This document shows, piece after piece, positions 6,248-15,106 of a stretch of 30,923 bases of DNA. The stretch spans positions 1 to 30,923 of the forward strand of contig CAYYFL010000017.1 of the NCBI GenBank assembly GCA_964471325.1, written 5' to 3'. The stretch's first letter is position 1. Each line of letters starts with the position of its first letter. Both the position numbers and the translations under genes were made by a program. The DNA is from Velamenicoccus sp964471325 (lineage in GTDB: Bacteria; Omnitrophota; Gorgyraeia; Velamenicoccales; Velamenicoccaceae). The notes below the pieces were generated by a model. The model was not told the DNA's origin and ran no database searches. It worked only from the letters and a program-made list of their open reading frames with translations.

Positions 6248-8829
6248 AACAACTCACAACAAATCAATTGCGGCAGGCATACCTCGATTTTTTTGTGTCC
6301 AAAGGGCACAAGCTCTTCAAGAGCGACTCTCTTGTCCCGGCCAATGACCCTTCGGTCCTTTTTACCTCGGCGGGCATGAACCAGTTTAAAGACCGTTTCC
6401 TGGGCAAGGTGCGCGACGTCAAGCGCGCCACGAGCTGTCAGAAGTGTTTTCGCACGGGAGATCTCGAAGAGGTTGGGCAGACGCCGTTCCACCATACGTT
6501 TTTCGAGATGCTGGGCAATTTTTCCTTCGGCGATTATTTTAAGAAGGAGGCGATCCAGTGGGCCTGGGAATTCGTGACGCAGGTCATGGAGATCGATCCG
6601 GCGCGCCTCTGGGTCTCCGTTTATGAGGACGATGACGAGGCCTCGGGGATTTGGCAGAAGACCATAAAGGTGCCTAAGAACAAGATCCGGAAGTTTGGTT
6701 CGAAGGACAATTTTTGGCCCTCCGATGCGATCAAAGATGGGCCGAACGGACCATGCGGCCCATGTTCGGAGATTTATTACGAGAAGGAAGGCGGCCGGTC
6801 TGTCGAGGTCTGGAACCTTGTCTTTACCCAGTTTAACCGCTGTGACGGCGGTGTCCTGGAGCCATTGCCGAACAAGAACATCGATACCGGCATGGGATTG
6901 GAGAGGATGAGTTCTGTTCTCCAGGGTGTAGATACGAATTTCAAGATCGATGTGTTTGTGCCGATCGTCGAGGCCGTGCGTCAAAACGCGCAGGATCTTG
7001 AGGATCCCGCGGTTTATACGATTGCCGACCATGCCCGGGCCGTTGCCTTTTGCATCTGCGACGGGGTCCTGCCGTCCAACGACGGCCGCGGCTACGTCGT
7101 GCGCAAACTGATCCGCCGGTGTCTTTATCTGGCGCAGGCGTCCCATCACGCCAAGCCTTTCGTGTATAAATTGATATCCAGCGTCGCCGCTTCCATGAGG
7201 GAGGCGTATCCGGAGATCCTGGAGCGCAGAGATAATGTCGCCCAGATCGTTCGCGCCGAGGAGGAGAAGTACATCAAAAATATCCTGGAGGGCGGCTCGG
7301 AGAAGCTTGCCGTGATCCTGGAATCCTTGAAGGCCGGCGGCCATAAGGAGCTTGCGCCGGAGACCGGCCTGGATTTGTATGTGACATACGGCATCCAGCC
7401 CGATTTCACCAAGGAATATTTCGAGAAGGCCGGCATCGGCGTGGATATGGCGCGTATCGAGGCATTGATCCGCCAAGAGCAGGACAAGTCCCGCATGACG
7501 AGCAAGATGGCCTGTTCGATTTTTTCCGGCGAAGGGGTCGTCCTGAAACCTTCGCGTTTCGTGGGATATGAAACGGACAGCTGTCCGGCCAAGGTCGTGC
7601 AGATCATCAAGGATGTTTGCGAAGTTTCCGAGGCGCAGCCAGGCGACAAGATCGGTATCGTCCTGGATCAGACGCCGTTTTACGGCGAGGCGGGCGGCCA
7701 GGTCGGCGATAAGGGAGAGATTTTGAATGCAGGATTTCAAGGTTATGTTTCCGATACCAGAAAACAAGATGGATCGATTGTTCATTTGGTAACCATATAC
7801 GGTGCGTCGAAGAGTCCACTTAACGTCGGTGATGCTGTTACTGCAAGAGTGGACGTGATTCATCGCGAGGCCGTGAAGCGCGCGCACACGGCGACGCATA
7901 TCCTTCAGGCCGTTTTGCGCCAGGTGCTGGGCGTCCACGTGCAGCAGGCCGGCTCTTTTGTCGAGCCAGACAGGTTCCGTTTTGATTTCACGCATTTTAA
8001 GGATATTACAGCAGAGGAGATGGAGGATATCCAGGAGAAGCTCAACGCCTACATCATCCGTAACGACAAGATAGACGCCAGGACGATGTCCAAGGCCGAA
8101 GCCCAGAAGACCGGCGCCATCGCCTTGTTCGGCGAGAAGTACGAAGACACCGTCAGGGTCGTGAGCGTCGGGGATTACAGCAAGGAGTTTTGCGGCGGCA
8201 CCCATGCCGCAGAGACGGGCCGTATCGGCCTTGTCCTGATCACGGCGGAATCTTCCGTCGGCAGCGGTTTGAGACGTATCGAGGCCTTGACCGGCCGGCT
8301 CGCTTTTGACTCTTTGATGGGCGCCAGGCGTATGCTGGAGGAGGCCTCAGAGAAGCTCAAGACCAGGCCTGAACGGTTTCTTGCCAGCCTGGATGCACAG
8401 GCTCAGAAGCTTAAGGCCATGGAGAAGGATTTGATCCGTTTGCAAGAGAAGACGCTCGGCCAGGACGTGGAGGGGATGGCCGTCTCCGCCCGGCATATCA
8501 AGGACGTCGTCGTTGTCGAGCACGCGTTTAAGAATGCCGATATCGCTTTCCTGAGGCGTTGCGCAGACCTGCTCAAGGCCAAGGTTCCGCAGGCCGGCAT
8601 ATTTTTCTTAAGCGGCCAGAAGGACGAAGATATTTATTTTGTCTGCGCCCTCACACCGGCGTTGTCCCGCAAGGAGATAGCGGCGGACGCGCTCCTCAAG
8701 AAGGTCCTTTCGGCTTTTAGCGGCTCCGGCGGCGGCCGACGCGACTTTGCCCAGGGCGGACTCAAAGATCCGTCGAAACTGGAAGCCGTTTTCAAGGAAT
8801 TTGAACGCACGATCCAGGAGGTCCTGTGA
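6244..8829 (+). CDS. alaS: Alanine--tRNA ligase
   Basis: AlaRS charges tRNA-Ala and edits mischarged Ser and Gly. The 861-residue protein has the class II catalytic core at the N-terminus (SAGMNQFKDRFLG, TFFEMLGNFSFGDYFK, NIDTGMGLERM) and an intact editing domain. The editing domain's zinc ligands are H548 and H552 (AHTATHILQ) and C650 and H654 (CGGTH), a constant 16-residue shift from E. coli. A C-Ala domain lies at the end (GGGRRDFAQGG). Start and stop overlap recX and hisD (ATGA and GTGA). A patch at about 7723-7846, just before the editing core, is visibly AT-richer and uses codons unlike its flanks (AGA, GGA, ATA, CAA) while remaining in frame. Confidence 0.98.
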   Translation: MKQLTTNQLRQAYLDFFVSKGHKLFKSDSLVPANDPSVLFTSAGMNQFKDRFLGKVRDVKRATSCQKCFRTGDLEEVGQTPFHHTFFEMLGNFSFGDYFKKEAIQWAWEFVTQVMEIDPARLWVSVYEDDDEASGIWQKTIKVPKNKIRKFGSKDNFWPSDAIKDGPNGPCGPCSEIYYEKEGGRSVEVWNLVFTQFNRCDGGVLEPLPNKNIDTGMGLERMSSVLQGVDTNFKIDVFVPIVEAVRQNAQDLEDPAVYTIADHARAVAFCICDGVLPSNDGRGYVVRKLIRRCLYLAQASHHAKPFVYKLISSVAASMREAYPEILERRDNVAQIVRAEEEKYIKNILEGGSEKLAVILESLKAGGHKELAPETGLDLYVTYGIQPDFTKEYFEKAGIGVDMARIEALIRQEQDKSRMTSKMACSIFSGEGVVLKPSRFVGYETDSCPAKVVQIIKDVCEVSEAQPGDKIGIVLDQTPFYGEAGGQVGDKGEILNAGFQGYVSDTRKQDGSIVHLVTIYGASKSPLNVGDAVTARVDVIHREAVKRAHTATHILQAVLRQVLGVHVQQAGSFVEPDRFRFDFTHFKDITAEEMEDIQEKLNAYIIRNDKIDARTMSKAEAQKTGAIALFGEKYEDTVRVVSVGDYSKEFCGGTHAAETGRIGLVLITAESSVGSGLRRIEALTGRLAFDSLMGARRMLEEASEKLKTRPERFLASLDAQAQKLKAMEKDLIRLQEKTLGQDVEGMAVSARHIKDVVVVEHAFKNADIAFLRRCADLLKAKVPQAGIFFLSGQKDEDIYFVCALTPALSRKEIAADALLKKVLSAFSGSGGGRRDFAQGGLKDPSKLEAVFKEFERTIQEVL

Positions 8830-10058
8830 GGATCATCAAACCGCAGAGCCGGGAATTTGAAAAGCTCGTCAACAGGGCGAGCTTCATGCAGAAACGGCGC
8901 ATCCAGTCTTCCGTCGAGAAGATCATCCGCGGCGTGCGCACCGGCGGAGACGAGGCCGTTTTGAAATATACGCATCGCTTTGACGGCGTCAAACTCTCGC
9001 CGAAGCAGATGCGGGTCAGCGAGGCGGAAAAAAGCGCGGCCTTCCAGGACATGAAGCCCGAATTTATCGCGACCCTCAAAAAGATCATCGCCAATGTCAG
9101 CGCGTTCTATACGACACAGGACAAGAAGTTCCGCAGGACGAGCGGACGCGACGGCGTTTTTCTCGGCGAAAAGGTCGATCCGTTGGGCCGGGTCGGGGTT
9201 TACGTGCCGGCGGGTACGGCGCCCCTGGTTTCCTGCGTTTATATGAGCGTATTGCCGGCGCGTATTGCGGGCGTGCAGGACATCGTGCTTGTGACGCCGC
9301 CGGACGCGGCCGGCCATGTTAACCCCAACATCCTTGTCATCGCCGACCTTCTGAAGGTCAACGAGATCTACAAGATCGGCGGAGCGCAGGCCATCGCAGC
9401 GCTGGCCTTCGGGACAAAGACGATCCGGCGCGTGGACAAGATCGTAGGCCCCGGGAATCTTTACGTGACAGAAGCCAAACGCCAGGTCTTCGGGTTTGTG
9501 GACATCGATATGCTGGCAGGGCCGACAGAGCTTGTCGTGATCGCCAACAGGAATTGCAACGTGCAGTACGTCTTGGCGGATCTTGCCGCACAGGCGGAGC
9601 ACGCCGGAGGGCTGGCGATCTTGGTTACGCCTTCTAAATCCCTGGCCAAACAGGTGCGTCATGCGCTGCCGGGCCGGGACGACGGATATGTTGTCCTCGT
9701 CAAAAACATGGATGAGGCGGTCGACGTCAGCAATTTGATTGCTCCGGAGCACTTGGAGATTTTGACCAACAACCCGAGAAAATTCATCAAGAGGATCAGG
9801 AATACCGGGGCGGCGTTCCTGGGTCCTTTCAGCCCCGTGGCGCTGGGCGATTATTATGCGGGCCCCAGCCATGTCCTGCCGACGGCAGGTTCTGCAAGGT
9901 TTTTCTCCGGGCTCTGCACAAAGGATTTTTTAAGGTCCACGCATATCATTTCTTATTCAAGGAAGGCCCTGGAAGAATCCAAACCCCACATCGAGAAACT
10001 GTGCCAGATCGAGGGATTGAGCAAGCATTTTGAAAGCGTCAAGAAAAGGTTTGAGTGA
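8826..10058 (+). CDS. hisD: Histidinol dehydrogenase
   Basis: HisD catalyses the last two steps of histidine synthesis, L-histidinol to L-histidine, with NAD and zinc. The 410-residue product is slightly shorter than the usual 430. It shows the nucleotide-binding region (VGVYVPAGTAPLVS), GGAQAIAALAFGT and VGPGNLYVTEAKRQVFG, and the catalytic Glu308-His309 pair in IAPEHLEI. The zinc-region DYYAGPSHVLPTAGSARF follows. It starts with GTG overlapping the alaS stop (GTGA), so translation is probably coupled. It is the first of six his genes in a row, and its stop is followed 41 bases later by the preferred hisB start. Confidence 0.97.
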   Translation: MRIIKPQSREFEKLVNRASFMQKRRIQSSVEKIIRGVRTGGDEAVLKYTHRFDGVKLSPKQMRVSEAEKSAAFQDMKPEFIATLKKIIANVSAFYTTQDKKFRRTSGRDGVFLGEKVDPLGRVGVYVPAGTAPLVSCVYMSVLPARIAGVQDIVLVTPPDAAGHVNPNILVIADLLKVNEIYKIGGAQAIAALAFGTKTIRRVDKIVGPGNLYVTEAKRQVFGFVDIDMLAGPTELVVIANRNCNVQYVLADLAAQAEHAGGLAILVTPSKSLAKQVRHALPGRDDGYVVLVKNMDEAVDVSNLIAPEHLEILTNNPRKFIKRIRNTGAAFLGPFSPVALGDYYAGPSHVLPTAGSARFFSGLCTKDFLRSTHIISYSRKALEESKPHIEKLCQIEGLSKHFESVKKRFE

Positions 10059-10099
10059 ACGGAGATAACAGAGAACGGACGCCCCCAAGAGGACATTCC

Positions 10100-10699
10100 A
10101 TGAAAAAAAGAACGGCGACGGAATCCAGGAAGTCAACAGAAACGAACATCACGGTGAAATTGAATATTGATGGCGCAGGGAAGGCCAAGATCAATACCGG
10201 GATCGGTTTTTTGGACCACATGCTGGAATTGTTTGCTTTTTGGGGGTTGTTTGATTTGGAGATCAAGACTCTTTCCGCCGATCTGAAGGTGGATAGCCAC
10301 CACACGAACGAGGATCTGGGCATTGTTTTGGGCAAGGCGTTTAAAAAGGCGCTTGGGAACAAGGCCGGCATCAACAGGATCGGTTTTGCCGCGGCCCCCA
10401 TGGAGAATGTGACGGCGAACGTCAATGTGGATTTAAGCGGGAGGGGTTCTTTCCAGTGGGAGCTGCCTTCGGTTTGTGCGGCGCAAAAAGACTACAAGGC
10501 CCAGTATGCAGAGCATTTTTTTGAGGCGTTTGCCAAACAATTGGGGATGAACCTGAATATCAAGATAGACAATCCCAGCAAGGATTTGCACGCGACGTTA
10601 GAGCCGGTTTTTAAGGCCCTGGGTATCGCTTTGGATAAGGCCACACAGATCGACCCGCGCAGGAGAGGCGTCCCTTCCACGAAAGGCATCATTGATTAA
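10100..10699 (+). CDS. hisB: Imidazoleglycerol-phosphate dehydratase
   Basis: This enzyme removes water from imidazoleglycerol phosphate to give imidazole acetol phosphate. The 199-residue protein is the single-function form, without the histidinol phosphatase domain found in E. coli HisB. Manganese-site motifs are intact: GFLDHMLELFA, HHTNEDLGIVLG, EHFFEAFA and DLHATLEPVFKALG, and the C-terminal RRGVPSTKG is canonical. ATG at 10100 was chosen because AAGAGGA (10087-10093) lies 6 bases upstream and the length fits the family; an in-frame GTG at 10055 overlapping hisD would add 15 unconserved residues. The end overlaps hisH by 8 bases. Confidence 0.97.
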   Translation: MKKRTATESRKSTETNITVKLNIDGAGKAKINTGIGFLDHMLELFAFWGLFDLEIKTLSADLKVDSHHTNEDLGIVLGKAFKKALGNKAGINRIGFAAAPMENVTANVNVDLSGRGSFQWELPSVCAAQKDYKAQYAEHFFEAFAKQLGMNLNIKIDNPSKDLHATLEPVFKALGIALDKATQIDPRRRGVPSTKGIID

Positions 10700-11306
10700 G
10701 AAGACCGCCATCATTGATTACGGGATGGGGAACCTTTACAGCGTCCGTAACAGCTTTGCGGCGCTCGGTATGGATACGGATACGGTTGGGTGCGGTTGCG
10801 ACCTTGGGCGTTACGACAAGTTGATCCTTCCCGGTGTCGGGGCGTTCGGCGACGCGATGAAAGAATTGAAGAAGAGGGGGCTGATTGTGCCTATCAGGGA
10901 TTTTGTCGCATCAGGACGGCCTTTGATCGGGATATGCCTGGGGATGCAGTTATTGCTCGATAAAAGCGAGGAATCTCCCGGCGTTGAGGGTCTGGGGATC
11001 ATCCCCGGCCAGGTCAGGAAATTTTCAGGCAAGCTTAAGGTTCCCCACATGGGTTGGAACAAGATCACAAAGACCGGCCGGCGTTGCCGGATCTTCCGCG
11101 GCCTGAAGGGGGACGTCTATGCTTATTTCTGCCATTCGTATTATGCAGTCCCGAAGGATAAAAGAGTTGTCGTCGGCGAGACGGAATACGGCGTCAGGTT
11201 TGCCTCGATGATAGAGAAGGGTCGTGTTTACGGCATGCAATTCCACCCGGAGAAGAGCCAGGACACCGGGTTAACGTTGCTGAGGAACTTCATCGAATCA
11301 TGCTGA
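10692..11306 (+). CDS. hisH: Imidazole glycerol phosphate synthase, glutaminase subunit
   Basis: HisH hydrolyses glutamine and passes ammonia to HisF. The 204-residue class I amidotransferase has the nucleophile Cys82 in GICLGMQLLLD and the His185-Pro-Glu187 part of the triad in GMQFHPEKSQDTG. The oxyanion-type start IIDYGMGNLYSVRN is typical. Translation must begin at a TTG (10692), because the first ATG downstream would cut off IIDYG; the gene overlaps hisB by 8 bases, so coupling probably helps the weak start. Its partner hisF is two genes downstream, separated by hisA as in many his operons. Confidence 0.97.
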   Translation: MIKKTAIIDYGMGNLYSVRNSFAALGMDTDTVGCGCDLGRYDKLILPGVGAFGDAMKELKKRGLIVPIRDFVASGRPLIGICLGMQLLLDKSEESPGVEGLGIIPGQVRKFSGKLKVPHMGWNKITKTGRRCRIFRGLKGDVYAYFCHSYYAVPKDKRVVVGETEYGVRFASMIEKGRVYGMQFHPEKSQDTGLTLLRNFIESC

Positions 11307-12076
11307 TCGTGCCTGCGATTGATATCATGGCCGGCCGCGTCGTCCGGCTGGAACAGGGGGATTTCGACAAGCCGATCCATTATGAGCGTACGCCTCTGTC
11401 GTTCGCGCAGTTGTGGAAGCTTCAGGGGGCGCAGTTCCTGCATCTGGTCGATCTTGACGGCGCTCGCTGGGGAGAGCCGAGAAATTTCGAGATCGCCCGC
11501 GATATCGCCCAGCTCACGGGTATTAAAGTCGAGGTCGGCGGCGGTATTCGCAGCGTGGAGACCATTAGAAAATATCTGGATGCCGGCATCGAGAGGGTCG
11601 TCTTGAGCACCAAGGTCCTGGGGGACGCGACTTTTTTGTTGAGCAAAGATATCCAGAAGTATCTGGATCGCGTGGCCGTCAGCATCGATATCAAGCATAT
11701 GGGCGACGGCGAGTCTTCGAGGCTGGTGACGGCGACGACAGGCGGGTGGCTTGAAAGCGGCGATATGACGATCGACCTTTCCGCTTTCGTGCAGACCATG
11801 GCTCACGTGGGCATCCGCTATCTCAATTTTTCAGATATCAGCAAAGACGGCATGCTCTCGGGGCTGAATGCGGATAAGATTGCGCGTTTCCTTGAGATGG
11901 TCCGCCGCGCGGCCGGCGAGATGCTGTATTTTACGTATGCCGGAGGCATATCTTCTCTTGAGGATATCCGCCAGCTCAAGGCTCTCGGCGTCCACGGGGT
12001 GGACGCGGTGATCATTGGCCGCGCCTTGTATGAAAAAAAATTCGACGTCGCTCAGGCGATCGAAGCGGCCAGATAG
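11300..12076 (+). CDS. hisA: ProFAR isomerase HisA
   Basis: HisA opens the ribose of ProFAR by an Amadori rearrangement to give PRFAR. The 258-residue TIM barrel has the catalytic Asp8 (VPAIDIMAGRVVRL), a second barrel Asp in AVSIDIKHM, and two phosphate-binding loops, VEVGGGIRS and TYAGGISSLEDI, followed by GVDAVIIGRALYE. A PriA-like dual activity with TrpF cannot be excluded from sequence alone; no trpF is in the window. It overlaps hisH by 7 bases, and hisF begins 14 bases after its stop. Confidence 0.95.
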   Translation: MLIVPAIDIMAGRVVRLEQGDFDKPIHYERTPLSFAQLWKLQGAQFLHLVDLDGARWGEPRNFEIARDIAQLTGIKVEVGGGIRSVETIRKYLDAGIERVVLSTKVLGDATFLLSKDIQKYLDRVAVSIDIKHMGDGESSRLVTATTGGWLESGDMTIDLSAFVQTMAHVGIRYLNFSDISKDGMLSGLNADKIARFLEMVRRAAGEMLYFTYAGGISSLEDIRQLKALGVHGVDAVIIGRALYEKKFDVAQAIEAAR

Positions 12077-12090
12077 GGCATTGCAAGACC

Positions 12091-12855
12091 ATGTTGACCA
12101 AGCGTATCATTCCTTGCCTGGATGTCAAAGACGGACGGGTCGTCAAGGGCGTCAAGTTCGTTGCGCTCAAGGACGCCGGAGATCCGGTCGAGACCGCCCG
12201 GCAGTATGAGAAGCAGAAAGCGGACGAGCTGGTTTTTTTGGATATCACGGCAAGCCATGAAGGCCGCCGCACGATGGTCGATGTGGTGCGCCGCGTCGCC
12301 GCAAAAATCTTTATGCCTTTTACGGTCGGCGGCGGCATCCGCGGCATTGACGATATCCGTAACCTGCTGAATGCGGGTGCCGACAAGGTGTCTTTGAATA
12401 CGGCGGCTGTCCAGCGACCGCAGCTCATCCGGGAAGCGGCCAGGCGTTTCGGCAGCCAGTGCATTGTCGTCGCCATCGATGCCAGAAAGAAAGCCGGACG
12501 CAATGCATCTTGGGAAGTCGTGACTCACGGCGGCCGGAAAGCGACGGGCCTGGACGCCGTGGCATGGGCCAGGCGCGCCGAAAAGCTGGGGGCCGGCGAG
12601 ATCTTATTGACGAGCATGGATTTCGACGGGACAAAGGACGGGTTCGATATCGCGCTGACGCGGGCCGTCTCCGGGGCGGTGACGATACCCGTCATTGCTT
12701 CCGGCGGCGCAGGAAGCAGTGAGCATTTTTTTAAGGTTTTGCGCGACGGCAGGGCCGATGCGGCGCTGGCGGCGTCGATCTTTCACTACGGCCAGTTCAC
12801 AGTCGGGGATGTCAAAACATATCTTAAGAAAAGAGGTGTCGCGGTGCGCATCTGA
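12091..12855 (+). CDS. hisF: Imidazole glycerol phosphate synthase, cyclase subunit
   Basis: HisF uses ammonia from HisH to convert PRFAR into imidazole glycerol phosphate and AICAR. The 254-residue TIM barrel carries catalytic Asp11 (IIPCLDVKDGRVVKG), the second Asp in VVAIDARK, and phosphate loops TVGGGIRGIDD and IASGGAGSSEHF. The conserved end motif ALAASIFHYGQFTV is present. Its length is normal. It is a paralogue of the upstream hisA, as expected for this pair. Confidence 0.97.
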   Translation: MLTKRIIPCLDVKDGRVVKGVKFVALKDAGDPVETARQYEKQKADELVFLDITASHEGRRTMVDVVRRVAAKIFMPFTVGGGIRGIDDIRNLLNAGADKVSLNTAAVQRPQLIREAARRFGSQCIVVAIDARKKAGRNASWEVVTHGGRKATGLDAVAWARRAEKLGAGEILLTSMDFDGTKDGFDIALTRAVSGAVTIPVIASGGAGSSEHFFKVLRDGRADAALAASIFHYGQFTVGDVKTYLKKRGVAVRI

Positions 12856-12867
12856 CGGGAAGGACAT

Positions 12868-13218
12868 ATGAATAAAGACGAAAAGAAGCTGATCAAAAGT
12901 CCGAAAGAATTGAAATTCGACGACAAGGGGTTGATCCCGGCCATCATCCAGGACGTCAAGACAGGAGAAGTCCTGATGCTGGCGTATATGAATGTCACGT
13001 CCATCAAGAGGATGCTGCAGATCAAGAAGACGTGCTTCTGGTCGCGGTCGCGCAATACCTATTGGGTGAAGGGGGAGACGTCCGGGCATTATCAGTTCGT
13101 CAAGTCCATTGCCTATGATTGCGACAGAGACACGCTTCTTATCAAAGTCAGACAGGTGGGCGCGGCGTGCCATACGGGCAAAAGGAGCTGTTTTTACCGC
13201 AAGCTGAAGTTAAAATGA
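12868..13218 (+). CDS. hisI: Phosphoribosyl-AMP cyclohydrolase
   Basis: This zinc enzyme opens the adenine ring of PR-AMP, the third step of histidine synthesis. The 116-residue product shows MLAYMN, FWSRSRNTYWVKGETSG, the metal Asp cluster with Cys85 in YDCDRDTLL, and zinc cysteines 101 and 108 in AACHTGKRSCFY. It ends after the cyclohydrolase domain with no HisE pyrophosphatase domain, so HisE must be encoded elsewhere. A good ribosome site (GGAAGGA) precedes the ATG. Confidence 0.96.
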   Translation: MNKDEKKLIKSPKELKFDDKGLIPAIIQDVKTGEVLMLAYMNVTSIKRMLQIKKTCFWSRSRNTYWVKGETSGHYQFVKSIAYDCDRDTLLIKVRQVGAACHTGKRSCFYRKLKLK

Positions 13219-13261
13219 GTTGGGCGCCGCGGCCGCCCATACCGGGACACAAAAAGCCATT

Positions 13262-14761
13262 ATGATTTATCCTGATTTCAAAGAATTCAAAAAGCTCGCC
13301 AAAAACGGGAACGTGATTCCTGTCTACCGCGAGATCCTCGCGGACCTGGAGACGCCTGTCTCGACGTTTCTCAAGATCGACGATAGTTCCTATGCGTTCC
13401 TTCTGGAGTCTGTCGAGTCCCAGGAAAATGTGGGGCGTTATTCTTTTTTGGCGTCCGGGCCCTCGCTTGTCTTTGAGGCCAAGAACGGGACAGTGACCTG
13501 CACACGGTTAAGCGGCGGGCGCAAATCCTCACGGTCTTATGCGTGTTGCGGCAATCCTCTCGATGAGCTTAAAGGCATGCTTCATGCCTTTCGGTATGTC
13601 CCTGTCAAGGGGCTGCCGCGTTTCTGCGGCGGATTCGTCGGGTATGTGGGATATGACATGGTCCGGTTTTTCGAGGACATACCGGACGAAAACCCGGACG
13701 ACCTGCAAGTGCCGGATTGCGTGTTGATGCTGGCGGAAACCCTTATCGTCTTCGACCATGTCAACCGCAGGATCAAGATCGTTGCCAACTGCGTCCTGGA
13801 TGCAAAGACGCCCCAGGCCCTGTCACGTGCTTACAAGAAAGCCTTAAGCAGGATCGACGCGCTCGTCGTTAAGCTGAGCCGGCCCCTCAAGATGGACGCA
13901 GAACCGGCTAAAGGATTGCAGAAGCCGGCCATCGTGTCTAATGTCGGCAAGACCGGATTTCAGGAGGGTGTCCGCAGGGCCAAGGAGTATATCCGGTGCG
14001 GCGACATCATCCAGACCGTTCTGTCGCAGCGTTTTCACATGAAACTTCACCAGAAACCTTTCAACATCTATCGTTCCCTGAGGGGCATTAACCCATCGCC
14101 GTATATGTTTTATCTGAAGCTCGGGGGTCTTGTGTTGGTGGGGTCATCGCCGGAGCTTCTGGTGCGCTGCGAAAACGGCATCGTCGAGACAAGGCCGATC
14201 GCAGGGACCAGGCCCAGGGGGGCCAACGAACAGGAAGACGCGAAGCTGGTCAAAGAATTATTGAACGACGCCAAGGAGAAGGCGGAGCACCTGATGCTGG
14301 TCGATCTGGGCCGTAACGACCTGGGGCGTGTCTGCGATTACGGTTCGGTCAAGGTCGATGAATTCATGACCGTTGAAAAATATTCCCATGTCATGCATAT
14401 CGTCAGCAACGTCACCGGCAGGCTTAAGAAGGGCAAAAGCGCCCTGGATGCCCTGATCGCCTGTTTCCCCGCAGGGACGCTGTCGGGCGCGCCCAAGATC
14501 CGCGCCATGGAGATCATCGACGAGATCGAGACGACGCGCCGGGGGCCTTACGGCGGCGCCGTTTGTTATTTCAGCTTTTCAGGAAATCTCGACTCCTGTA
14601 TAATAATCCGCACCATGTTGATCAAAAATAACGACCTGTATATCCAGGCTGGAGCGGGCATCGTCAGCGATTCCGATCCTGCCAAAGAATATCAGGAGAC
14701 CGTCAATAAGGCCAAGGCGCTGCTGGAGGCCGCGGCCTACGTTTACCCCGTTAGAAAATAA
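13262..14761 (+). CDS. trpE: Anthranilate synthase component I
   Basis: TrpE converts chorismate plus ammonia to anthranilate, the first step of tryptophan synthesis. The 499-residue product has the N-terminal feedback region (FLLESVESQENVGRYSFL) and the chorismate-binding C-terminal half: PIAGTRPRGA, LMLVDLGRNDLGRVC, FPAGTLSGAPKIRAMEIID and GPYGGAVCYFSFSGN. ATG at 13262 starts at the family's usual MIYPDFKEF; an in-frame TTG at 13220 would add an unlikely Ala-rich leader. The LLES-type N-terminus favours TrpE over PabB. No trpG, trpD or trpC is adjacent and I see no leader peptide, so it appears to be cotranscribed with the his genes. Confidence 0.93.
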   Translation: MIYPDFKEFKKLAKNGNVIPVYREILADLETPVSTFLKIDDSSYAFLLESVESQENVGRYSFLASGPSLVFEAKNGTVTCTRLSGGRKSSRSYACCGNPLDELKGMLHAFRYVPVKGLPRFCGGFVGYVGYDMVRFFEDIPDENPDDLQVPDCVLMLAETLIVFDHVNRRIKIVANCVLDAKTPQALSRAYKKALSRIDALVVKLSRPLKMDAEPAKGLQKPAIVSNVGKTGFQEGVRRAKEYIRCGDIIQTVLSQRFHMKLHQKPFNIYRSLRGINPSPYMFYLKLGGLVLVGSSPELLVRCENGIVETRPIAGTRPRGANEQEDAKLVKELLNDAKEKAEHLMLVDLGRNDLGRVCDYGSVKVDEFMTVEKYSHVMHIVSNVTGRLKKGKSALDALIACFPAGTLSGAPKIRAMEIIDEIETTRRGPYGGAVCYFSFSGNLDSCIIIRTMLIKNNDLYIQAGAGIVSDSDPAKEYQETVNKAKALLEAAAYVYPVRK

Positions 14762-14812
14762 TATGGCGAGGGGTTTACTAAGGGCATAAGAGCAAGAGAG
14801 GAGACAAGCGAC

Positions 14813-15055
14813 ATGTCAGTAAAGATCAGATTGCGTAGAATCTCGGATACCGCTAAAAAGCGTTTCAACTTCCGCGTCGTCGTCATAGACGAGCGTCAAC
14901 CGCGCGACGGCCGTGTCATCGAAGAGATCGGTTATTATGACCCTTCCAAGGTGCCCGCCAGCCTCAAGATCGATAAGCAGAAGTTCGAAGATTGGCAGAA
15001 AAAAGGCGCCGTGGCAAGCCAGACGCTCAAGAGTTTGATCAAGAAAGTAAAGTAA
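14813..15055 (+). CDS. rpsP: 30S ribosomal protein S16
   Basis: S16 is a small protein needed for 30S subunit assembly. The 80 residues match the family along their whole length: VKIRLRRISDTAKKRFNFRV, a central GRVIEEIGYYDPSK and LKIDKQKFEDWQKKGA near the end. An AGGAG lies 9 bases before the ATG. In many bacteria rpsP is followed by rimM and trmD; here it is followed by yajC and secDF, so the usual cluster is broken up. Confidence 0.97.
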   Translation: MSVKIRLRRISDTAKKRFNFRVVVIDERQPRDGRVIEEIGYYDPSKVPASLKIDKQKFEDWQKKGAVASQTLKSLIKKVK

Positions 15056-15106
15056 TAACCTTTCGTTTAGACGTTTTCAATTCACGCGTTCGTTGAAGGA
15101 GGTTCC

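Noticed and set aside
6205..8205. 666-codon open frame on the minus strand
   Set aside because: It lies opposite alaS, whose identity is certain, has no family resemblance, and results from codon bias leaving the antisense frame open.
8634..9872. 412-codon open frame on the minus strand
   Set aside because: Antisense shadow of the alaS end and hisD; His/Arg/Asp-rich low-complexity translation with no recognisable domain.
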